Source: an uncultured Bacteroidales bacterium (GTDB lineage Bacteria; Bacteroidota; Bacteroidia; Bacteroidales; P3). Taken from it: a stretch of 37,094 nt of DNA. Location of the stretch: positions 1-37,094 of the forward strand of contig CALUNB010000025.1 of assembly GCA_944321885.1 (NCBI GenBank), read 5' to 3'. Both the position numbers and the translations under genes were made by a program. The notes under the pieces were generated by a model. That model ran no database searches. It saw nothing but the letters and a program-made list of their open reading frames with translations, and had not been told where the DNA came from. Numbering within the stretch: the stretch's first letter is position 1; every line of letters starts with the position of its first letter. Shown here one piece after another: positions 1 to 7,920 of the stretch.

Positions 1-83
1 TCTTTGCCGGATAGAGGCACGCCGGCCTTCAACTGTTCAATCGCATTCGCCTTGAACTCCTCATAATCAAATGAATTACTCAT
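1..83 (-). CDS. IS256-family (mutator-type) transposase, N-terminal fragment
   Basis: The frame starts at an ATG at 83 on the minus strand and stays open to the window edge, giving 27 residues. It opens MSNSFDYEEFKANAIEQL and continues to ...PLSGKD. The FDYExFKxxAxEQLxxGxPLxGKD pattern is the typical start of IS256-family transposases in Bacteroidales. In the family, this DDE enzyme moves the element by a copy-out route and leaves an 8-9 bp target duplication. The catalytic residues are outside the window. The family call rests only on this short N-terminus and is likely but not certain. Confidence 0.72.
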   Translation of the reverse strand, partial: MSNSFDYEEFKANAIEQLKAGVPLSGK

Positions 84-150
84 AATTAAAAAAGTGTGTC
101 TGTAAAGTTAATCTCTTTTCCTTTTCTTGACACACTTTAGCTTACAGTCT
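1..150 (-). mobile_element. IS256-family insertion sequence, 5' end only (left copy)
   Basis: Bases 81-150 are the near-perfect reverse complement of bases 37021-37089 at the other end of the window. The shared stretch ends abruptly at about 150/151, which marks the outer end of the element. Reading on the minus strand, the order is the element end (AGACTGTAAGCTAAAGTG...), a 10-bp inverted repeat, and then a transposase start at 83. The two copies differ by a one-base length change in an A/T run and by a silent base in codon 2, so they are relatives and not the same molecule read twice. The rest of the element lies outside the window, so its length and target duplication cannot be given. Confidence 0.8.
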
Positions 151-196
151 CCATGCACTTGCGGGTTGAATCTACCAACTCACGTTAAAATCATCC

Positions 197-748
197 TCAC
201 AACTTCCCACTACAGTACCCCATCTCTTCCAACCCGCACCAGCCTGCGTCCCGGATTTCCCGCAAGAACAAGCGGGCGCACATTTCGGCATCATCGCCCG
301 CACGATGATGTTGCCCGTAAGGTATCTCAAACCGGTCACAAAGATAGTCCAGACTATTGCGATCAAAACTATAAAGCTTACGGGCGGCACGCAAGGAACA
401 ATAATAGGACACTTCCGGCTTCTCCATGCCGTATAGTTCCAACGCGTAACGGACACATCCTATGTCGAACGCCGCGTTATGGGCGACAAGTACAGGAATT
501 TCCTTAAAATATTTGGATATTTCAATCCAGACTTCGGGGAACTCGGGTGAATTTTCCGTATCCTCCGGACGGATACCGTGTATCTTGGTGTTCCAATAGT
601 TGTACACATTGCCTTGCGGACGGACAAGCCAGGAACGGGTTTCCTGCACGCTGCCATCACGGACCACGCAAATTCCTGCCTCGCAGATAGAGGCTCGGCT
701 ACTGTTCGCCGTTTCAAAATCTATAGCTATGAAATTCAATCCTTGCAT
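197..748 (-). CDS. DEDDh-family 3'-5' exonuclease (DnaQ/PolC epsilon-like)
   Basis: The 183-residue protein has the full exonuclease core. Motif I is D10 and E12 in IAIDFETA, motif II is D95 in HNAAFD, and motif III is H148 with D153 in HRAGDD, which is the HxAxxD signature of the DEDDh class. Such enzymes remove nucleotides from DNA or RNA 3' ends with two metal ions. This is a stand-alone domain without the polymerase-binding tail of true epsilon, so repair or RNA trimming are both possible. The start is firm because the first beta strand begins at residue 6. A TATATTTG promoter box lies 7 bases before the ATG. The stop is only about 47 bases from the left IS copy, so the gene is intact but its downstream neighbour has been replaced. 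Confidence 0.88.
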   Translation of the reverse strand: MQGLNFIAIDFETANSSRASICEAGICVVRDGSVQETRSWLVRPQGNVYNYWNTKIHGIRPEDTENSPEFPEVWIEISKYFKEIPVLVAHNAAFDIGCVRYALELYGMEKPEVSYYCSLRAARKLYSFDRNSLDYLCDRFEIPYGQHHRAGDDAEMCARLFLREIRDAGWCGLEEMGYCSGKL

Positions 749-755
749 GATTTAC

Positions 756-763
756 CAAATATA
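756..763 (-). promoter_or_regulatory. Putative -7 promoter box (TATATTTG) of the exonuclease gene
   Basis: On the minus strand the sequence reads TATATTTG, matching the Bacteroidales -7 consensus TAnnTTTG. A TTGG lies about 17 bases further upstream as a possible -33 element. The box ends 7 bases before the ATG, so the transcript would begin within a few bases of the start codon. Confidence 0.45.
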
Positions 764-1050
764 ATAGTCCAACATTCCAGCCAAGAATGAAGGTCATTGC
801 ACCCTATACATCCCGACTATCCCTGTCATTTAAGAAAACGTCTTACCAGTCATTTCCTCTATATGGATACAAAGTTATACCTTTCGTATGTCATATCTTG
901 GCACAACGCCATATTTTCTCTCTTCCCACGTTTCTTAACGACGTTTTGATTCAGCCAAACATCCAATGAGAGTCACCTCACCAACAATAAGATCACCCAA
1001 GTTCGCACAATCCACCCCACCATCTGCCATAATTTGGCATTCAGGACGAG
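764..1050. other. Intergenic stretch between divergent genes
   Basis: About 290 bases without a credible gene. It is AT-richer than its surroundings. It holds a spaced 8-bp inverted repeat (AAAACGTC at 835-842 and GACGTTTT at 940-947) of unknown meaning. The short open frames here have no recognisable product or ribosome site. It probably serves as the promoter region for the genes on both sides. Confidence 0.5.
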
Positions 1051-1058
1051 TACCTTTG
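1051..1058 (+). promoter_or_regulatory. Putative -7 promoter box (TACCTTTG)
   Basis: TACCTTTG fits TAnnTTTG and is followed by about 26 bases before the ATG at 1085. A TTTGG lies at 1033-1037, closer than the usual -33 spacing, so the upstream element is uncertain. Confidence 0.45.
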
Positions 1059-1084
1059 CCAAGAAAACCTGAAAAAACCGGCAA

Positions 1085-1525
1085 ATGACCTTCAAAACGC
1101 TACTTGAACAATACAGTTTCGATGAAATAGCCCCGGCGTTCAAAGCCTTATGGCAATGGAATGCGCCCAAACAAGCCGCACGGCTCCAACTAGAAGACTG
1201 GCGGAGAATTTATCAATCACTTAAAGAAACAAAAACGACCCCATCGCACTACTATATCCGTCTGGGATGCCGCTGGGAAAGTTGCACGCCGATGATAGAC
1301 ATGAACTGTTCCGTCTATACGAAAAAAGGGAACAGCCGATGCTATCCTTTGTCGTGCCACCCTCTTTGGGCGGAAAGCATAGGCATGGAAATCGTGGTTG
1401 ATAAAGATGTACAAATATCCCCGGCGGAACTGACCGCCGGTTTACTTTGGGAAATCACTTACTATGGCGGTACAGAAGCGATGTCGAACGAGAACCAGAA
1501 ACGTATTTTCAAATGCAATTCCTGA
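1085..1525 (+). CDS. Hypothetical protein, short single-domain member of a local paralogue family
   Basis: I do not recognise a function for this 146-residue soluble protein. It aligns with the N-terminal domains of the two longer genes at 2726-3945 and 5614-6672. Shared features are a start like TxKxLxxxxxFDxxxP, a central segment ending in (G/A)xEIVVDxDVxxSxxEL, and the closing WE(I/L)TYYG / WELTYWG motif near residue 125. Here the protein ends about 20 residues after that motif, whereas the paralogues continue for over 200 residues. It has no signal peptide or membrane segment and ends 27 bases before the DprA-like gene in the same direction, so the two may be co-transcribed. It could be the founder domain of the family or a trimmed copy. 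Confidence 0.65.
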   Translation: MTFKTLLEQYSFDEIAPAFKALWQWNAPKQAARLQLEDWRRIYQSLKETKTTPSHYYIRLGCRWESCTPMIDMNCSVYTKKGNSRCYPLSCHPLWAESIGMEIVVDKDVQISPAELTAGLLWEITYYGGTEAMSNENQKRIFKCNS

Positions 1526-1552
1526 CAGGCGACGCATCCATACTCATTGAAT

Positions 1553-2638
1553 ATGCCAAATCAAAAAGCTTCCATTGCCCCCACGCAACCAGAGAACACG
1601 CTATCGGCGAAAACGGGTCACAACGATCCCCCACCGCCGCAACCATCCTCGAACATGTCCCGCTCCGCGCCCAATTTTCGTTATCGTTGCGGCTACGTCT
1701 CGAAAACAAGTTTTGCATCAAAGACAGACCACGACTCGGCGAGGCTCAAACAAAGTTCGGACTTTGCGCTCGGCTTGCACCATCTTTCCATCGAAGAATT
1801 GCTTTGCCTGCAACTTTCGGGATACTCTTCCCGGCAAATAATAACCGCCAGCTTGGAGGAAGCAGAACACTGGAAGGACCTTGCGGCAAAAGCAAGTGCC
1901 GCACGAGACAAAGCCAAACGGATACTGGACCAGCAAGCCCAGGCAGGTGTGACCACTATCCCTTATTATTCCACAGATTACCCCTGCCCGTTCTACAATC
2001 TCCGCAACGAGGCTCCTCCCCTTATCCATGTGTCGGGAAACAAGGAATTACTCCATCGAGAGGATTGCGTTGCCATCATCGGCGCACGTGCTGCCGATAC
2101 TCAAGGACAAGATACAGCATACCATTTTGCCCGGCAAATAGGAGAAGAAAACCATGTCGTTATCAGCGGATTGGCATTAGGCTGCGACACCGCTGCCCAT
2201 CGGGGCTGCCTCGATGCAGGCGGCCCGACCTTGGCCATCGTCGCTTCGGGATTGGACATCACCCATCCCAAAGCAAACAAATCCTTGCAGGATGAAATTG
2301 TGGCAAAAGGGGGAGCCATCCTCTCGGAACACCCCTTCGGCATGAAAGCCAACCCCACAAGGCTGGTCGCCCGCTGCCGCATGCAGGTGGCGCTGCCCCG
2401 CTCGGTCATCGTGGCGCAATGCCCCATCCTCAGCGGAACCATGCACGCCGTGCGTTTCGCGCAACAATATGATAACAACACCCGTAGACAGCTCTATGCG
2501 GTACAGTATAATCATTGGAACGAGCTGAACTCCGGCAACAAATTCCTGCTTGAGCAAGGAATCGCCCACCCCATTCGACCAGAAGAGAAAATTTCACTGA
2601 ACGAACATAACCTGCTCGAATGCAAGAAAAACATTTAA
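1553..2638 (+). CDS. DprA/Smf-like DNA-processing protein (Rossmann/SLOG fold)
   Basis: A protein of about 361 residues. The central part carries the DprA core: VAIIGAR, then VVISGLALGCDTAAHRG, GGPTLAIVASGLDITHP, and GAILSEHPFG, ending with an SGTMHAVRFA segment like the SGSLxTAxxA of DprA. In the family these motifs form a nucleotide/ssDNA-binding Rossmann-like fold that loads RecA on incoming ssDNA during transformation. This copy departs from housekeeping DprA: a polar, proline-rich N-terminus of about 50 residues, LVARCRM instead of the usual FxxRNR loop, and no winged-helix tail. It sits among accessory genes, so a role with foreign DNA or signalling is possible; this is inference. I chose the ATG at 1553; a TTG lies two codons upstream. 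Confidence 0.75.
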   Translation: MPNQKASIAPTQPENTLSAKTGHNDPPPPQPSSNMSRSAPNFRYRCGYVSKTSFASKTDHDSARLKQSSDFALGLHHLSIEELLCLQLSGYSSRQIITASLEEAEHWKDLAAKASAARDKAKRILDQQAQAGVTTIPYYSTDYPCPFYNLRNEAPPLIHVSGNKELLHREDCVAIIGARAADTQGQDTAYHFARQIGEENHVVISGLALGCDTAAHRGCLDAGGPTLAIVASGLDITHPKANKSLQDEIVAKGGAILSEHPFGMKANPTRLVARCRMQVALPRSVIVAQCPILSGTMHAVRFAQQYDNNTRRQLYAVQYNHWNELNSGNKFLLEQGIAHPIRPEEKISLNEHNLLECKKNI

Positions 2639-2725
2639 CAGCGCATTGATTTTCCTCTTCTGGTTCGCACGTTCCGCATCCTACTCCGAGCCGATTTCCA
2701 CCTATTCTTGGGGATTCGACAAGTC

Positions 2726-3945
2726 TCACTTTACAGCAGAAACGCATCGCCGGTTCAGCAACAAGAGGACTTCAAGATGGGGGTCGCCATGCTCCACGGT
2801 CTTCATGCCGAACAGGATATCGTTGTAACCCAAATGCAAACGGATTGCCTCTTTGAATTTTTCCAGTTCCGGTTCCTCCAAAGGGCTGCAAGCGGGAACA
2901 CTAACCAGGACAACGGCATTATCGTATTTTTCCAAAGGGATTTGCTGGTATCGGGTCATGGATTCAAGGATATAGTCCAAACGCCCCTCTGCATTGTCCG
3001 TAACTGAACGATATTCATAGTGTACCCCATCCTCTATCTGCCACAGGAAATCCACATCGCTCCTTTTGAAACTGCTCCCTTCCGAGGTAAGGAATGCCAC
3101 CAGGTTTTCGAGAGCAATCATTTTTTTCAGATAGTCTATCCGTTTTTTTTGGCGGTAATCCCGTTTCCGCTTGGAACGGTTTTTCCGGGCATAAACCCTT
3201 TTAAAGCAAGCTTTTGCATCCCCAGCATCAATATATCGTTCCCCATTCGGCCCTCTGAATCGCAACCGGCGGGGCGTCTGGTGCCGCCAAATGCTTTCCT
3301 CTAACTTGTCCAAAGCGATTTCATAGGGACCAGCTGGCTTGTGGCGCTTGAACCGTTTGAAACTTTTCTCGATTTCCGCCGGTGAAAATCCCCAATAGGT
3401 AAGCTCCCACAGGCAGTACATGGCAATCTCTTCATCAGACAAATGCACATCATCGTCAACAACGATTTCTCCAGCCAAAGCGCCTTCCCAGTCGGTACCC
3501 CCGCTTGGAAGACTGGCACCTATCCATTTTTCCTCGCCTTCTATCTCGCCGCCATGCCAACTTACGTGTACCTTATTTTCCTCGCCCTCGATGGATTCCA
3601 TAATCCCGGCAGGTTCCATGCGGCATGAAAGGTCATAAGCTTCCCGGAAAGCATAAACCCAAATCGGTCATTAGACTCGCCGAGTGTGTTTCCTGTTTTC
3701 GAAGAGGGATGCTTTTGTGCATCTTGTTCGCTTCTGTCCGCATCTTGCTCCTCGCTACGCCTCGACGTAGCCCGCTACGCCTTCGGCTAGGCGAGAAGCA
3801 TGCTGCATGACATAAGCGGACAATCTACCCAAAGTCTAATGACCGATTTGGGATAAATGCTGTCCAGATGTTCCGGTTCGAAGCGCTCCAAATGCGGGCG
3901 GATGCTGTCGAAACCGACTTTCAAAAACAATTCTTTCAAAATCAT
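2726..3945 (-). pseudogene. Long paralogue-family gene (FtsZ-C-like tail), split by a MITE
   Basis: Reading from an ATG at 3945, the gene encodes 31 codons (MILKELFLKVGFDS...LDSIY). It is then interrupted by the 195-bp element at 3658-3852 and its ATAAA duplication. Removing element plus one duplication (200 bp) gives one continuous frame of 339 residues that joins exactly to AFREAYDLSCRMEP. This matches GFREAYDILCRMEP in the intact paralogue at 5614-6672. As it stands the 200-bp insert shifts the frame. A start inside the remainder (at about 3619) could still yield a 297-residue product lacking the first third of the N-terminal domain. The C-terminal part holds a basic segment (ARKNRSKRKRDYRQ) and the FtsZ-C-like tail described for the paralogue. 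Confidence 0.85.
3658..3852. mobile_element. MITE copy A, 195 bp, non-autonomous
   Basis: The element has perfect 20-bp terminal inverted repeats (CCCAAATCGGTCATTAGACT and its complement). It is flanked by direct 5-bp copies of the target, ATAAA at 3653-3657 and 3853-3857. It carries no transposase. Its interior holds small hairpins, for example CTACG/CGTAG and GCC-TTC-GGC around 3760-3795. The whole length aligns, as reverse complement, with the copy at 36314-36506. It interrupts the hypothetical gene at 2726-3945. A 5-bp AT-rich duplication and CC ends would suit mobilisation by an IS1380-type transposase, but no helper is present and this is a guess. Confidence 0.88.
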
Positions 3946-4092
3946 AAATCAAACATTTTAGATTCCAATACCCCGAACCAACAAACTCAACTGGGTTTCA
4001 TGGATTTTCGTGCAAAGGAAATGAATACCTATGCCAAAAGAATGCATCACCCGCTTCCTTTACATATGCTTCAATCTGGCACTTCCAAACCC

Positions 4093-4100
4093 TATCTTTG
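4093..4100 (+). promoter_or_regulatory. Putative -7 promoter box (TATCTTTG) of rtcB
   Basis: A perfect TAnnTTTG match ending 23 bases before the ATG at 4124. The position supports starting rtcB at 4124 and not at upstream in-frame codons, which would precede the transcript start. No good TTTG is seen at the -33 distance. Confidence 0.45.
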
Positions 4101-4123
4101 CACTTGCCTATCAAAAAAAGACC

Positions 4124-5392
4124 ATGATGAAGACCATGCAGGATCATGATGTGAAGATATTCACAAACAACATCGAAACAACAGCTCTCGAACAGATAGA
4201 ACGCCTGCTGAGCATTCCCGTATTCGGAAACTGCAAAATCCGCATCATGCCGGACGTGCATGCCGGAGCCGGATGCGTCATCGGCTTTACAGGCGATTTG
4301 GGCGACAAAGTGATTCCCAACATTGTCGGCGTGGACATAGGTTGCGGCATCCTGGTCCAAGCTTTCGCCAACACGGGGAAAATAGATTATCATGCTTTGA
4401 ACGAGTTCATCTTACATCATATCCCCTCCGGACGAAACTACCGGGACAATAACTATGCACCGCTTCCGCAAAAGCACATGGATGCTTATCGGGAAAGCAA
4501 GGCTCTTATCAAGCAGCTGCGTTGTTACCGTGAACTAAAAGAGACGAAGCGGCTCAACCTCTCCATCGGTTCGTTAGGAGGTGGAAACCACTTCATTGAA
4601 CTGGACAAAGACGAAACCGGTCTGTACTACTTGGTGGTCCACACCGGGAGCCGCAACCTCGGGAAACAAGTGGCGCAGATTTACCAAAAATTAGCCGTGA
4701 AATGCCAGTCCGGATGGGGAGAACTGATGAAAGAGCAAGAGCGTCTGATAGCCGAATACAAGCAGGCAGGGCGAAAAAACGAGTTGCAGGGAGCTATCCG
4801 CGATTTGCATAATTCCTTCAAGATGCGCAAGTCCGCGATACCGCCTGATTTGGCTTACCTGGAAGGCAATTTCCGCGAAGATTACCTGCACGACATGAGG
4901 CTTTGCCAGCAATGGGCCAAAATCAACCGCCGAATGATTTCGGAACTGCTCATGGATTACCTTATCACTCAAGGAGCCACCACATTAAAAGATGCCGGAA
5001 TGGAATTTGAGAGTGTCCACAACTATATCAGCGATGACAACATCATCCGCAAAGGTGCCATTTCTGCCAATGCGGGGGAAAAGTGCATCATCCCGTTGAA
5101 CATGCGTGACGGTTCCCTGATTTGTATCGGCAAAGGCAATGAAGACTGGAACCGCTCAGCACCGCATGGAGCCGGGCGCATCATGAGCCGGAGTCAGGCT
5201 TTCCAACAAATCAACATGGAGGATTACCGCCAGTCGATGGAGGGGATTTACAGCGAAAGTCTCTCGGAACAAACAAAGGATGAATCGCCGATGGTGTATA
5301 AACCGAAAGAGGAAATCCTCCGCAATATAGAAGAAACCGTGACGGTGGTGAATATCATCAAACCGGTATACAATTTCAAGGCAGCGGAATGA
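4124..5392 (+). CDS. rtcB: RNA-splicing ligase RtcB (3'-phosphate/5'-OH RNA ligase)
   Basis: RtcB joins RNA 2',3'-cyclic phosphate or 3'-phosphate ends to 5'-OH ends with GTP and manganese, acting in tRNA or rRNA repair. From the ATG at 4124 the protein has 422 residues. Metal and guanylate ligands are visible: VDIGCG with D71 and C74, GGGNHF with N155 and H156, VVHTGSR with H173, HNYIS with H299, and the guanylated-histidine motif APHGAGR with H348. The preceding PDVHAGAG segment is also typical. Three in-frame ATGs lie at 4124, 4127 and 4136; the exact one is uncertain. The gene lies between two paralogous hypothetical genes on the opposite strand, with no RtcA or Archease nearby. Confidence 0.95.
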   Translation: MMKTMQDHDVKIFTNNIETTALEQIERLLSIPVFGNCKIRIMPDVHAGAGCVIGFTGDLGDKVIPNIVGVDIGCGILVQAFANTGKIDYHALNEFILHHIPSGRNYRDNNYAPLPQKHMDAYRESKALIKQLRCYRELKETKRLNLSIGSLGGGNHFIELDKDETGLYYLVVHTGSRNLGKQVAQIYQKLAVKCQSGWGELMKEQERLIAEYKQAGRKNELQGAIRDLHNSFKMRKSAIPPDLAYLEGNFREDYLHDMRLCQQWAKINRRMISELLMDYLITQGATTLKDAGMEFESVHNYISDDNIIRKGAISANAGEKCIIPLNMRDGSLICIGKGNEDWNRSAPHGAGRIMSRSQAFQQINMEDYRQSMEGIYSESLSEQTKDESPMVYKPKEEILRNIEETVTVVNIIKPVYNFKAAE

Positions 5393-5613
5393 TTTCCCAG
5401 CGGGGGAACCCAAGTTTCCTCTTTCAATGCCTCATGACCCGCTATTTCGCACTTGCAGGCAGGGGTAGGGCCGCAGCCATCCAATAAGCCCCCGTCCTCC
5501 TAAAGAGGGATATTGGTCATCCACTCCTGTTCCCTGTAAGCCTGCATGGAGACACGCAAACCTCAGACCCGGAAGCAAAATCAAACTTTTTCGAGGATTC
5601 GTTTAACAATTTT

Positions 5614-6672
5614 CTACGCTTTTTCGAGAATATCAAAGTACAATCCACTTTTTTTATCGATGGGCATGACCGGGAATCTCGTTGATTGGTTCAGCAGCAA
5701 GAAGACTTCAAGATGGTGGCTCTGACGCTCCTCGGTCTTCAGGCCGAACAGGATATCGTCATATCCCAAATGCAAACGGACTGCTTCTTTGAATTTTTCC
5801 AGTTCCGCTTCGTCCAAGGGACTGCAAGCGGGAACACAAACCAGGACAATGGCATTATTGCATAGTTCCAATATTCCAGGTATTTCCTGATATCGGGCCA
5901 TGGATTCAAGAATATAATCCAAACGCCCCTCCGCATTGTTTGTAACCGAAATATAATCAAAGTGCCTCAAATATTCCACATCCCACAGGAAATCCACATC
6001 GCTCCTCTTGAAGATGCTCCCTTCCGAGGCAAGGAACGCCACCGCGTTTTCGCAATCAATCATACCCCACAAATCCCGCCTCCGTTTGTCTTGGCGGTAA
6101 TCCCGTTTCCGCTTGGATCGGTTCTTCCGTGCCAAATTTCTTTTGACCATGAACCTACACCCCTCATCTGTAGTGTATCGTTCCCCGTTTTCGCCCCTAC
6201 AGCGAAACCGCCGGGGAATTTGATGCCGCCAAATACTTTCCTCCAATTTGTCCAAAGCGGTCTCATACGGGCCGGCCGGTTTGCATCGCTTGAACCTCTC
6301 GAAGCTTTTCTCGAATTCCTCAGGTAAAAACACGTTTCCGGAAAGTTCCCACAGAAAACATATGGCAAGTTCCTCGTCGGAAAAGCATGCATCATCGGTT
6401 ACAACGATTTCCTTGGCCAAATTTTTCCCCCAACACCATGCACTTCCATGGAAATTGACACCTATCCACTCAATTATTTCCATCTTGCCTTGAATGCGTA
6501 AACGAGTCTCCTTCCTGCTTACGTGAATTTCCTTTTCCTCTCCCCCGATAGGCTCCATGCGGCATAAAATATCATAAGCTTCCCGGAAACCATAGTTGAC
6601 ATCATCACATTCTTCCAAATCCGGGTACATACTGTCGAAATCGACTTTCAAAAACAATTCTTTCAGAGTCAT
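5614..6672 (-). CDS. Hypothetical protein with FtsZ-C-like tail, intact long paralogue
   Basis: A 352-residue protein of unknown function and the intact partner of the split gene at 2726-3945. Residues 1 to about 135 form the family domain also present alone at 1085-1525, ending in EELAICFLWELSG. Residues 140-250 are charged, with a very basic stretch (ARKNRSKRKRDYRQ) that could bind nucleic acid. Residues 255-330 run RLDYILESMARY, then NAIVLVCVPACSPLDEAELE, then AVRLHLGYDDILFGLKT and LEVFLLL. This order of helix, hydrophobic strand, 'L-E-x-E' helix, 'I-x-FG' strand and final strand resembles the C-terminal domain of FtsZ. No tubulin GTP-binding signature is seen. No signal peptide or membrane segment. 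Confidence 0.7.
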   Translation of the reverse strand: MTLKELFLKVDFDSMYPDLEECDDVNYGFREAYDILCRMEPIGGEEKEIHVSRKETRLRIQGKMEIIEWIGVNFHGSAWCWGKNLAKEIVVTDDACFSDEELAICFLWELSGNVFLPEEFEKSFERFKRCKPAGPYETALDKLEESIWRHQIPRRFRCRGENGERYTTDEGCRFMVKRNLARKNRSKRKRDYRQDKRRRDLWGMIDCENAVAFLASEGSIFKRSDVDFLWDVEYLRHFDYISVTNNAEGRLDYILESMARYQEIPGILELCNNAIVLVCVPACSPLDEAELEKFKEAVRLHLGYDDILFGLKTEERQSHHLEVFLLLNQSTRFPVMPIDKKSGLYFDILEKA

Positions 6673-6919
6673 GGACCAAATATTTTAAGGGTATTTTCCA
6701 ATTCCAACGACCCGGACAAACAACTTCAACCGGGTTCCATGGATTTTCGTGCAAAGGAAACGAACACCTATGCCAAAAGACCGCATTGCCAAGCATAGAA
6801 CAGGTGGAAGAAAAACTGACCATAATTCTTGAAATGAAAAGAAAACAGAAGCAGAGCTGCCGGATGTGCCATCGGATTTGCAGCGCACAGATATGCCACA
6901 TTTTTTCATAGGAAACCCC
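6673..6919. other. Divergent intergenic region with duplicated leader
   Basis: The first 110 bases upstream of the minus-strand gene are clearly related to those upstream of the split paralogue (about 3946-4045). Both contain CATGGATTTTCGTGCAAAGG, which holds a TTCCTTTG box on the minus strand (6752-6759 here, 4013-4020 there). The duplication therefore included the promoter. A 6-bp stem (6710-6715 with 6730-6735) lies in this leader. Confidence 0.55.
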
Positions 6920-6927
6920 TACCTTTG
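6920..6927 (+). promoter_or_regulatory. Putative -7 promoter box (TACCTTTG) of the WYL gene
   Basis: Perfect TAnnTTTG, 27 bases before the ATG at 6955. It supports the ATG at 6955 over the upstream TTG at 6925, which overlaps the box. Confidence 0.5.
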
Positions 6928-6954
6928 CCGCAGAAAACCGGTAAAACAACTAAC

Positions 6955-7917
6955 ATGGCAGAAAATCTTTTAGGAAAATACGTGTGGCTGATGGACGTCC
7001 TGCTCCGATACAAGCGCCTGACATTCCAGGAAATCAACAACCTTTGGCAAAGAAGCGAATTAGGCTCCGGCGACGAACTGCCCTTGAGAACCTTCCACAA
7101 CCACAGGAAAGCCATCAAGGACATCTTCGACGTCTACATCGAGTGCAACCGGAACGATGGCTACCACTATTACATCGACGAGCCGGAACGCATCAAGAAC
7201 AACCATCTGCGCAACTGGCTGGTAAGTTCATACGCCACCTTGAACCAAATCCAGGCGGACAACAAACTGGAAAACCGGATCCTGTTCGAGAACATTCCGT
7301 CCGGACAAACCTGGCTGACCACCCTTGCCGAAGCCATGCGCCACAACAAAGTCCTCACTATCACGTACCAAGGATTTGGAAAACCCGAAGCCCACACTTT
7401 CGAAATCGAACCCTACGCCCTGAAAGTTGTCAAACGCCGCTGGTATGTAGTGGCCCGGAACCCTTATTATTCCGAGAAAAACAAAGAAAAGAAAATCAAA
7501 CCCGGCGACGTGTACCTCGTTTACGCGCTCGACCGGATTTCAGACATCCAAGATACAGGCAAAACCTTCAAGATGAAGAAAGACTTCGACATAGACCAGT
7601 TTTTTGAAGGCTGTTGCGGTGTCATCACCTCGGATGAACCGGTCCAACGAATCGTGATTGCGGCCTATGAAGGCTTCGCCGACTACCTGCGAACCCTGCC
7701 CCTGCACGAATCCCAACACGAAATAGGAGGCGAAGGAAACGCAACTCTCTTTGAATACGCCCTGAAACCCACCTTGGATTTCTACCTGTCGGTACTGGCC
7801 CATGGAGACCAAATAGAGGTGTTGGAACCCGAAGAGGTACGCGAGGAAATGCGTCGTCAAGTCCAACACCTCTTGTCCCTTTATACACAAAAGGGAAAAA
7901 CAGAACGCAAAAAGTGA
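6955..7917 (+). CDS. WYL-domain transcriptional regulator
   Basis: A 320-residue cytoplasmic regulator. The N-terminal third (about 1-75) looks like a winged-helix DNA-binding part, with RLTFQEINNLW and LPLRTFHNHRKAIKDIF. From about residue 110 the WYL module follows: VLTITYQGFG, then HTFEIEPYALKVVKRRWYVVARNP, where RWYVVAR matches the WYL strand, then VYALDRI. The tail (EVLEPEEVREEMRRQVQHLLSLY) is the usual WCX end. WYL proteins sense ligands, often nucleic acids or nucleotides, and frequently control DNA repair or phage-defence genes. It lies next to the accessory region but converges with the subtilase operon. The target is unknown. Confidence 0.88.
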   Translation: MAENLLGKYVWLMDVLLRYKRLTFQEINNLWQRSELGSGDELPLRTFHNHRKAIKDIFDVYIECNRNDGYHYYIDEPERIKNNHLRNWLVSSYATLNQIQADNKLENRILFENIPSGQTWLTTLAEAMRHNKVLTITYQGFGKPEAHTFEIEPYALKVVKRRWYVVARNPYYSEKNKEKKIKPGDVYLVYALDRISDIQDTGKTFKMKKDFDIDQFFEGCCGVITSDEPVQRIVIAAYEGFADYLRTLPLHESQHEIGGEGNATLFEYALKPTLDFYLSVLAHGDQIEVLEPEEVREEMRRQVQHLLSLYTQKGKTERKK

Positions 7918-7920
7918 GTT

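Noticed and set aside
764..1050. A 60-codon plus-strand frame at 787-969
   Set aside because: No ribosome site, no recognisable domain and an unlikely composition; treated as intergenic.
4031..4123. An N-terminal extension of RtcB
   Set aside because: The extra 31 codons precede the probable promoter box at 4093-4100 and are not part of the RtcB fold.
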